A stretch of DNA of 8,033 nt from ANME-2 cluster archaeon (GTDB lineage Archaea > Halobacteriota > Methanosarcinia > Methanosarcinales > Methanocomedenaceae): the NCBI GenBank assembly GCA_022353185.1, contig JAKRWB010000213.1, positions 1 through 8,033 of the forward strand, written 5' to 3'. A model generated the notes under the pieces. The model did no database searches, was not told the DNA's origin, and saw only the letters and a program-made list of their open reading frames with translations. Made by a program: the position numbers and the translations under genes. Positions 1-3,814 of the stretch are shown here, piece after piece; position 1 is the stretch's first letter, and each line of letters starts with the position of its first letter.

Positions 1-118
1 TCTCATCAATTTCATTTAATGTTACATTAGAACTTTCAGGTAAATTTAGCACTGCTGACCCTACCACAATAGACAATATTAAAGCCATAATCATTACAAT
101 CATCATATTTTTATTCAT
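1..118 (-). CDS. Small exported or membrane-anchored protein, N-terminal part only
   Basis: The reading frame opens at ATG 116-118 and stays open for 39 codons until it leaves the left edge, so only the N-terminus is visible. The first 25 or so residues (MNKNMMIVMIMALILSIVVG) carry one basic residue followed by a long hydrophobic run ending in small residues (GSA). This is typical of a signal peptide or an N-terminal membrane anchor. What follows is polar and includes an NVT glycosylation sequon. A strong ribosome-binding site (AGGGGTGA, 125-132) lies 6 nt upstream, and a TATA-like box lies further up, so the start is well supported. The family cannot be recognised from this fragment. Archaeal secreted or S-layer-associated proteins are one possibility, since another exported protein lies nearby, but that is only inference. 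Confidence 0.6.
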   Translation of the reverse strand, partial: MNKNMMIVMIMALILSIVVGSAVLNLPESSNVTLNEIDE

Positions 119-124
119 AATTTT

Positions 125-132
125 TCACCCCT
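125..132 (-). promoter_or_regulatory. Ribosome-binding site of the left-edge gene
   Basis: On the minus strand this reads AGGGGTGA, a good match to the archaeal anti-Shine-Dalgarno, 6 nt before ATG 116-118. It fixes the start of the truncated left-edge gene, which is otherwise too short to trust. Confidence 0.6.
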
Positions 133-143
133 GATTTATTAAA

Positions 144-172
144 ATACATATATGTATCAATAAGTATATAAA
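144..172 (-). promoter_or_regulatory. TATA-like box and overlapping start-site palindrome
   Basis: Minus-strand TTTATATA (165-172) fits an archaeal TATA box. It would place transcription start about 25 nt downstream, near 143. A perfect 14-bp palindrome, ATACATATATGTAT (144-157), sits between the box and the expected start, a usual place for an archaeal repressor operator. The stretch is very AT-rich, so a chance palindrome is possible. Confidence 0.35.
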
Positions 173-254
173 TATTCCCACTCTATAAATAATTTTATGA
201 TAATTACCATTATCGTGATGATGATGGGGTTTCATTAAAGTGTAAATAAATTTT

Positions 255-268
255 TGTGACCAGTCACA
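255..268. repeat. Inverted repeat TGTGAC-CA-GTCACA
   Basis: Two perfect 6-bp arms, TGTGAC and GTCACA, are separated by 2 nt. The symmetry suits a dimeric helix-turn-helix regulator. It lies about 85 nt upstream of the TATA-like box of the left-edge gene, in a region without genes. No bound protein can be named from sequence alone. Confidence 0.3.
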
Positions 269-379
269 TTTTGAGGCACACAAATAAAAATAAAATAGCC
301 AATAACACTCTGGTGAGGATATTACTACACATCCAGACCAGCTCTATGAGATTAAAGGCCAGATAGTGTTCAGCATGAT

Positions 380-652
380 ATTCAGATTTGCATCAACTCA
401 GGACTGACTACTTTTTTTAATACATTTTCATCGTGCAGAGGTAATCTCTATAAGTGGAAACAGCCCTTTCATTTTTGACTTTCATCATGAAATCATCAAG
501 GTCCAAATTACTCTTAAAGTAAATCTTGAGGTTTCAGATCTGGCTTTTTACACGACTGTCCGATAAACCCTTCTGTAATCTAAGATACTTCTCAAAATCG
601 TTGGCATTAATACCAGAATCGAATTTTCTTGAGTTACATTTATGTAAAAAGG
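380..652 (-). pseudogene. Decayed tyrosine recombinase (integrase), core-binding domain remnant
   Basis: Read on the minus strand away from the tRNA 3' end, one frame gives FEKYLRLQKGLSDSRVKSQI, an in-frame TGA (534-536), then NLKIYFKSNLDLDDFMMKVK and, shortly after, VSTYRDYLCTMKMY before a TAA (417-419). This is the pattern of the SAM-like core-binding domain of archaeal phage-type integrases: a yL..kgLS..Tv..y helix followed by a 'S.tY..yL..lk.fy' helix. The internal TGA is one transition away from an Arg codon (CGA). An A7 run at the end could hide a frameshift, after which VVSPELMQI resembles the usual linker to the catalytic domain. No catalytic R-H-R-Y domain is visible. The position right beside a tRNA gene supports an integrase relic. 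The alternative is chance similarity in AT-rich DNA. Confidence 0.55.
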
Positions 653-655
653 CAA

Positions 656-730
656 TGGGCCTGACCGGATTTGAACCGGTGGCCGCCCGGTTATGAGCCG
701 GGCGCTCTAACCTGACTAAGCTACAGGCCC
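656..730 (-). tRNA. tRNA with CAT anticodon, probably tRNA-Ile2 (Met possible)
   Basis: The minus strand folds into a full cloverleaf of 75 nt. It has a 7-bp acceptor stem (GGGCCTG/CAGGCCC), a D arm GCTT...GAGC, an anticodon arm CCCGG-CTCATAA-CCGGG, a 5-nt variable loop and a T arm ACCGG-TTCAAAT-CCGGT, with discriminator A. CCA is not encoded, as is common in archaea. The anticodon is CAT. The G-rich acceptor start and the body resemble archaeal tRNA-Ile(GAT) more than elongator or initiator tRNA-Met. I therefore favour the Ile2 type, whose C34 is changed to agmatidine by TiaS so that it reads AUA; this identity is inference. An integrase relic abuts its 3' end. Confidence 0.9.
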
Positions 731-746
731 CCGAGCAAATAATAGA

Positions 747-819
747 CGCCGCCAACAGGGCTCGAACCTGTGACATCATGGTTAACAGCCATGCACTCTA
801 CCAACTGAGTTATGGCGGC
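747..819 (-). tRNA. tRNA-Asn (GTT anticodon)
   Basis: The minus strand forms a 73-nt cloverleaf: acceptor stem GCCGCCA/TGGCGGC, a D arm with AGTTGGTA in the loop, an anticodon arm CATGG-CTGTTAA-CCATG, and a T arm ACAGG-TTCGAGC-CCTGT. The discriminator is G, as expected for tRNA-Asn, and CCA is not encoded. It lies 16 nt upstream of the CAT tRNA on the same strand and is probably co-transcribed with it. In archaea lacking asparaginyl-tRNA synthetase this tRNA is first charged with Asp and then amidated by GatCAB, whose genes occur in this window. Confidence 0.95.
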
Positions 820-864
820 ATCATGTTTGCATTTTTGTGCGAGACGTTCTTAAGGTTATGCTTT

Positions 865-872
865 GATTTAAA
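865..872 (-). promoter_or_regulatory. Candidate TATA box for the tRNA pair
   Basis: Minus-strand TTTAAATC, preceded by AACC, lies about 46-53 nt upstream of the tRNA-Asn 5' end. Start of transcription about 25 nt downstream would give a leader of roughly 24 nt, which suits an archaeal tRNA operon. The call rests on spacing and composition only. Confidence 0.35.
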
Positions 873-879
873 GGTTTTG

Positions 880-891
880 TTTATCGATAAA
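880..891. repeat. 12-bp palindrome between divergent transcripts
   Basis: TTTATCGATAAA is a perfect 12-bp palindrome between the tRNA pair (minus strand) and the gene starting at 1016 (plus strand). It lies just upstream of the candidate tRNA TATA box, so it could be an operator. It may equally be chance in AT-rich DNA. The rest of 820-1015 holds only the two promoters. Confidence 0.25.
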
Positions 892-948
892 AGCATCACC
901 CATCAGGTTTTGGCAAATGTTTAAATAAAAAAGTGTGAATATAATGCT

Positions 949-957
949 TTTATAAAA
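949..957 (+). promoter_or_regulatory. Candidate TATA box for the Cys/Pro-Glu-rich gene
   Basis: TTTATAAAA lies about 60 nt before the ATG at 1016. This implies transcription start near 980 and a leader of about 36 nt containing the GGTGA ribosome-binding site. A second AT-rich candidate (TTTAAATA) lies about 30 nt further upstream. Confidence 0.4.
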
Positions 958-1015
958 AGTAGGTCCGTATGAGTATAACTTAATAATTCTCTATCAATAA
1001 ATTGGTGAAAAAAGA

Positions 1016-1483
1016 ATGACTAGTGACGCTACGTTAAAATTATTCTGTCTAAAATGGGATAAACCAGTAGCAGAAGCCACGTGTAACATCTGCAAAGACC
1101 AATGTGACAACTCTATTGCCAATCCTGACAATTTTATAGCTAAAAAATTAATAGTGGACCTGGAAAGAGTTAAGGGAAACCGCCTCAAGATTCATTTATT
1201 CAAAAAACCGAGCGTTGAATTGAGCATAGAAAAACCTGTACCAGAATCTATACCCCAACCTATACTCGAACCTGCACCAGAACCCACACCAGAACCTGTA
1301 TCTGAGCCAGAAATCGACCCGGAAGTTGATGATTTTGAGGCGGAATTGAATAATATGGACTTCTTAAAAAAAGAGATAGAAGAAACATTCAAGGACAGGG
1401 CTGACATGATCATCGAGTCTCTCGGCCTTGCTCATATGAGGACCAAAGATAAAGATAAAGAGAGAGAAGAAGAAACGACTTGA
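1016..1483 (+). CDS. Unrecognised protein with N-terminal cysteines and a Pro/Glu-rich linker
   Basis: I do not recognise this 155-residue protein. ATG 1016 is preceded by a GGTGA ribosome-binding site 7 nt upstream, so the start is good. Residues 1-65 form a compact-looking N-terminal part with four cysteines: C11, C23, C26 and C30 (C-x11-CNICKDQC). This could bind zinc or an iron-sulphur cluster. Residues about 72-104 are a low-complexity linker of repeated E-P dipeptides (PAPEPTPEPV), likely extended. The C-terminal part is acidic, then helical and highly charged (EAELNNMDFLKKEIEETFKD), ending in a K/D/E/R-rich tail; a coiled coil is plausible. There is no signal peptide or membrane segment, so it is probably cytoplasmic. 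The layout, a Cys knuckle tethered by a stiff linker to a charged helix, suggests an adaptor or binding protein, but that is inference. It is convergent with the exported-protein gene that follows. Confidence 0.75.
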   Translation: MTSDATLKLFCLKWDKPVAEATCNICKDQCDNSIANPDNFIAKKLIVDLERVKGNRLKIHLFKKPSVELSIEKPVPESIPQPILEPAPEPTPEPVSEPEIDPEVDDFEAELNNMDFLKKEIEETFKDRADMIIESLGLAHMRTKDKDKEREEETT

Positions 1484-1556
1484 GCTTTTCTAATGTCAAT
1501 TTAATGTCTTCCTTATCCCTTACTTCCTGAACAATCCTATTTTTGCCTTTGCTTTT
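1484..1556 (+). terminator. Pyrimidine-rich 3' end shared by convergent genes
   Basis: After the stop at 1483 the plus strand is rich in T and C and ends in CTATTTTTGCC and CTTTTT runs. These overlap the 3' end of the convergent minus-strand gene. Archaeal intrinsic termination uses T-rich runs without needing a hairpin, so this is a plausible terminator. No stem-loop is visible. Confidence 0.3.
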
Positions 1557-2076
1557 TAAGTATTAATGCAGTCAATATCAGTACAGCACCCACCAGTGGT
1601 GCACTAAGGCCTGGTATCATAGCACCATCACCAAAAGCCACATCCCTGGTACTGCTGGGTGATGGAGTGTCTGTAGGCACAGCCGTCTTAGTTGCAGTTG
1701 GTGTGGGTGTAGCAGTGTTGGAAGGTTCACCGAATCTTAGATAGATGTCTGTAAAATGACAAACGCTTCCTGTCGTGCCTCTGAATACTGAAGACAATTT
1801 CATGGAAACTACTAAAGTGCTTGTTGAATCATAGTATTCAAATTTTTTTCCTGCTTGTAGCAGGTCTTCTTTTAGCATTTCTCCATCATTCCAGATAGAA
1901 ACAAAAGCTTGTTCTCCAACATAGTCCACTCCTTCAACCATGATGAAATAACCACCACCTATATTCCATGTACTTCCATCTCTTATATCCATTTTTTCCA
2001 AATTCTGGGATGCAAATGCGGGTGCAGTAAGAAATATAAGCACAAGCAAAATCGCAAAATGTTTTTTAGATTCCAT
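1537..2076 (-). CDS. Exported single S-layer-domain protein with C-terminal sorting anchor
   Basis: This 179-residue cell-surface protein has four parts. Residues 1-22 are a signal peptide: basic MESKKH, a hydrophobic core, and a likely cut after APAFA. Residues about 36-117 resemble one copy of the S-layer duplication domain of Methanosarcina-type surface proteins (WNIGGGYFIMVEGVD, FVSIWNDGE, then SSVFRGTTGSV); in those S-layer proteins the domain is normally present more than once. Residues about 121-142 are a Thr/Pro/Ser linker (TATPTPTATKTAVPTDTPSP), probably O-glycosylated. Residues 153-179 form a tail of MIPGL, one hydrophobic helix and KKQRQK. This tail resembles PGF-CTERM-like signals processed by an archaeosortase. 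The ATG has an AAAGGTGA ribosome-binding site (2083-2090) 6 nt upstream. It is probably an accessory envelope protein. The domain match is from pattern recognition and needs a profile search. Confidence 0.8.
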   Translation of the reverse strand: MESKKHFAILLVLIFLTAPAFASQNLEKMDIRDGSTWNIGGGYFIMVEGVDYVGEQAFVSIWNDGEMLKEDLLQAGKKFEYYDSTSTLVVSMKLSSVFRGTTGSVCHFTDIYLRFGEPSNTATPTPTATKTAVPTDTPSPSSTRDVAFGDGAMIPGLSAPLVGAVLILTALILKKQRQK

Positions 2077-2134
2077 TATTTTTCACCTTTAAGCGTTTTT
2101 AACAGTAACAGTTAGATTAATTATTTTTTCATTG

Positions 2135-2142
2135 TATATAAA
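2135..2142 (-). promoter_or_regulatory. TATA-like box of the S-layer-domain gene
   Basis: Minus-strand TTTATATA lies about 60 nt before the ATG of the exported protein. Transcription start would fall near 2112, with a short leader containing the AAAGGTGA ribosome-binding site. This suggests the gene is transcribed on its own rather than only by read-through from the small gene upstream. Confidence 0.4.
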
Positions 2143-2203
2143 ATATAACTTTGTAAAATAAAGTAACTACAGACAGACTAAACAACGTCTTATTCTTCAT
2201 ACC

Positions 2204-2407
2204 TTACAGTCTACGAAAAGACTGAACGATGTTAGTAACTTGAAAACTGCTACTCTGCCCCCACACACCACTACTATAATGCTCACAATAGACGTATTCT
2301 TCCATTCTTTCACATCTACTAAAGTATTTCTCAGGGAGTTTTTCTTTCCCTACAATTAATGCACAACAACCTGTTTGCATACGTGGACATTTGGTGGGTA
2401 ATATCAA
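2204..2407 (-). CDS. Small Cys-rich protein of unknown function, TTG start
   Basis: This frame encodes 67 residues from TTG 2405-2407, read as Met. A GAGG ribosome-binding site lies 7 nt upstream, and an in-frame TAA shortly before it excludes a longer form. The next possible start, ATG at codon 10, has no good ribosome-binding site and would lose the first cysteine. The protein has cysteines C7, C14, C15, C32 and C41 in the pattern CPRMQTGCC then RCERMEEYVYCEHY, which could bind a metal or cluster. There is no signal peptide or membrane helix. The first 45 residues look ordered and the last 20 look unstructured. I cannot name a family, but the organised cysteine spacing and the matched start argue for a real gene. 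The alternative is a chance frame. Confidence 0.6.
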   Translation of the reverse strand: MILPTKCPRMQTGCCALIVGKEKLPEKYFSRCERMEEYVYCEHYSSGVWGQSSSFQVTNIVQSFRRL

Positions 2408-2436
2408 ACGATTTCCTCTTCCATTTGATTACTATT

Positions 2437-2458
2437 ATTAAAGTAATATTAAAGTAAT
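2437..2458. repeat. Perfect 11-bp tandem repeat upstream of the small Cys-rich gene
   Basis: ATTAAAGTAAT occurs twice in direct succession (2437-2447 and 2448-2458), about one helical turn apart. It lies 30 nt upstream of the TTG start and ribosome-binding site of the minus-strand small gene. Surrounding DNA is almost pure A/T with TTAATTA-like motifs. Helical phasing would suit tandem regulator binding or a promoter element. Confidence 0.35.
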
Positions 2459-2512
2459 TAAATTAACTAAATTAATTATAGTGTTTCAAGATAAATAACT
2501 AACGCTCAATAC

Positions 2513-2544
2513 CGGCAACACATGATACATGATATTACTTGCCG
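2513..2544. repeat. Inverted repeat enclosing a tandem 7-mer upstream of the asn/gat operon
   Basis: CGGCAA (2513-2518) and TTGCCG (2539-2544) are perfect inverted arms 20 nt apart. Between them CATGATA occurs twice in tandem (2521-2527, 2528-2534). This is the only organised structure in the 2408-2620 intergenic region apart from the 2437-2458 repeat and the short CTGTCA doublet at 2596-2607. It may be a control site for the downstream operon. The partner protein is unknown. Confidence 0.3.
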
Positions 2545-2546
2545 TA

Positions 2547-2554
2547 GATATAAT
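2547..2554 (+). promoter_or_regulatory. Weak TATA-like element for the asn/gat operon
   Basis: GATATAAT lies about 70 nt before ATG 2621, right after the inverted repeat ending at 2544. Transcription would start near 2575-2580, giving a leader of about 43 nt with an AGAGGA ribosome-binding site. The match is weak, and other AT-rich candidates exist nearby. Confidence 0.25.
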
Positions 2555-2620
2555 GATGTTAATGCAAACATATTTTGTTGAGTAGCAGATAAAAGCTGTC
2601 ACTGTCACAGAGGAACATAG

Positions 2621-3526
2621 ATGAATGCTCATTTTCAAACAATAGTCCAGGCGACAGGGAACCAAGATGAATCGGCAGTATGTGAAATGATTATACACAG
2701 TCTGTCAGAGAATGTTACCAAGAACTTAAGACCTCGTTGTGCTGTGCTGTTCTCGGGCGGGGTGGATAGTTCACTGATTGCGGCGCTGGCAGCTCGGCAG
2801 ACACCAGACATCATGCTTCTCACAGTTGGATTTGCAGGGTCAAATGATATTGAATGGGCGCCTGCAGCTGCAAAATTGCTGGGACTTGAGGGGAATCACA
2901 TTCTTAAACTCATAACCCTTGTGGATGTTGAATCGACGATTCCTCATGTTATGGAGACCCTGGGAACCGCCGACCCCATGACCATCTCACTGGCCGTGCC
3001 CCTGTTTATTGCCTGCAGTGAGGCAAAAAGCCGGAATATCGACGTGCTGTTGGCTGGACAGGGGGCTGATGAACTATTCGGCGGGTATCACAGGTATAAG
3101 GAGATTGCAAAAGATGGGATGTCTGCCCTGCATGAGGCAATTGCTAATGATGTATCAAGATTGCCACAACGGGATATCCTGCGCGATAATACCGTGGCAT
3201 CGGCTGCTGAAATGAAGCTTGCGACTCCGTTCCTTGAGTCTGAGATGATTAAACTGGGCCTGTCCATTCCTGCAGAATTGAAAGTCAGAGAGGTTAATAG
3301 GCAATCGGTTGGTAAATATATACTGCGCAGGGCTGCTGAAAACTTAATGCCGGGCGAAATCGCATGGCGGGACAAGAAAGCCATGCAGTATGGCAGTGGT
3401 GTGTGGGCGGCTATGGGTAAGCTTGCCAGGCAGGCAGGGTACAGTAAACAAGATAAAGGCTATATAAGAAAATATCTTTATTCGGTGGCAGAGGAAAACA
3501 GGATAACACTGGATGTAACATCATGA
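2621..3526 (+). CDS. Stand-alone asparagine-synthetase-domain protein (no glutaminase domain)
   Basis: This 301-residue protein is a PP-loop ATP pyrophosphatase of the asparagine synthetase B C-terminal family. The ATP-binding loop SGGVDSS is at residues 45-51. The second family motif, AGQGADELFGGYHRY, begins at residue 145. ATP-dependent activation of Asp (or another carboxylate) to an adenylate followed by amidation is the family reaction. The usual N-terminal glutaminase domain with its catalytic Cys2 is absent: AsnB enzymes are about 500-600 residues, and only about 40 residues precede the P-loop here. Ammonia must therefore come free or from a partner glutaminase, or the substrate differs. 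ATG 2621 has an AGAGGA site 7 nt upstream, so this is not a visible truncation. The stop overlaps the gatC start (ATGA), implying translational coupling and a link to GatCAB. Whether it makes free asparagine or something else is open. Confidence 0.85.
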   Translation: MNAHFQTIVQATGNQDESAVCEMIIHSLSENVTKNLRPRCAVLFSGGVDSSLIAALAARQTPDIMLLTVGFAGSNDIEWAPAAAKLLGLEGNHILKLITLVDVESTIPHVMETLGTADPMTISLAVPLFIACSEAKSRNIDVLLAGQGADELFGGYHRYKEIAKDGMSALHEAIANDVSRLPQRDILRDNTVASAAEMKLATPFLESEMIKLGLSIPAELKVREVNRQSVGKYILRRAAENLMPGEIAWRDKKAMQYGSGVWAAMGKLARQAGYSKQDKGYIRKYLYSVAEENRITLDVTS

Positions 3527-3804
3527 TCACAACAAAGGACGTGGAACATATAGGCTGGCTGGCCAGACTGAAGATGGAAGAGGGACAGCTTGAGGGATAT
3601 GCGGGCCAGATGAATTCGGTACTGGATTACTTCGGACAGCTGGACGAGGTGGACACTGAAGGTGTGGAGCCCACATACCATGTGCTTGAAATGAATAACG
3701 TATTCAGGGACGATGAGGTCACTGATTGCCTCACCCAGGACGAAGCCATTGGCAATGCACCCAGGACGCAGGATGGCTACTTCAAAGCCCCAAGGATAAT
3801 CTGA
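3523..3804 (+). CDS. gatC: Aspartyl/glutamyl-tRNA amidotransferase subunit C
   Basis: GatC is the small subunit that wraps around GatA and GatB and stabilises the tRNA-dependent amidotransferase. The 93 residues match the family length and pattern. The N-terminal helix begins VEHIGWLARLKM, then comes NSVLDYFGQLDEVDTEGVEP, which carries the conserved 'L.evDt.gveP' turn. The C-terminal half has FRDDEV, the EAIGNAP helix end and the GYFKAPRII terminus that inserts between the partners. Its ATG overlaps the preceding stop by 4 nt, so translation is probably coupled. The gatA ribosome-binding site (GAGGT, 3803-3807) overlaps the gatC stop codon. Nothing is missing. Confidence 0.95.
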   Translation: MITTKDVEHIGWLARLKMEEGQLEGYAGQMNSVLDYFGQLDEVDTEGVEPTYHVLEMNNVFRDDEVTDCLTQDEAIGNAPRTQDGYFKAPRII

Positions 3805-3814
3805 GGTAAGTGAA

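Larger units (their letters stand above)
119..655. other. Long stretch without an intact gene
   Basis: Between the left-edge gene and the CAT tRNA I find no intact coding sequence. The stretch holds the promoter and palindrome of the left-edge gene, a second inverted repeat (255-268), and a decayed integrase remnant (about 380-652). A further open run of about 40 codons on the minus strand (roughly 264-390) encodes a mostly hydrophobic peptide. It shares the integrase remnant's frame but does not resemble an integrase catalytic domain, and I cannot assign it. The whole stretch is AT-rich and reads as decayed DNA next to a tRNA gene. Confidence 0.5.

Noticed and set aside
534..536. In-frame TGA in the integrase-like frame as selenocysteine or another recoded codon
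   Set aside because: No nearby SECIS-like structure was noticed, and the downstream frame also breaks at 417. Simple decay of an Arg codon explains it better.
1192..1413. Gly/Ser-repeat frame on the minus strand within the Pro/Glu-rich gene
   Set aside because: The GSG repeats are the antisense image of the EP-repeat linker. There is no signal for translation.
1909..2115. Plus-strand frame with CKCGCSKKYKHK-like cysteines and lysines
   Set aside because: It is antisense to the signal peptide and N-terminus of the S-layer-domain gene and explained by that gene's codons.
2437..2607. Possible CRISPR or origin-like repeat cluster
   Set aside because: Repeats are only 6-11 bp, two copies each, without regular spacers, and there are no cas or replication initiator genes nearby.
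2486..2698. Minus-strand frame overlapping the start of the asparagine-synthetase gene
   Set aside because: It covers the control region and the first codons of a solid gene. The Cys/Ser/Tyr-rich translation resembles no family, and it is probably a chance frame.
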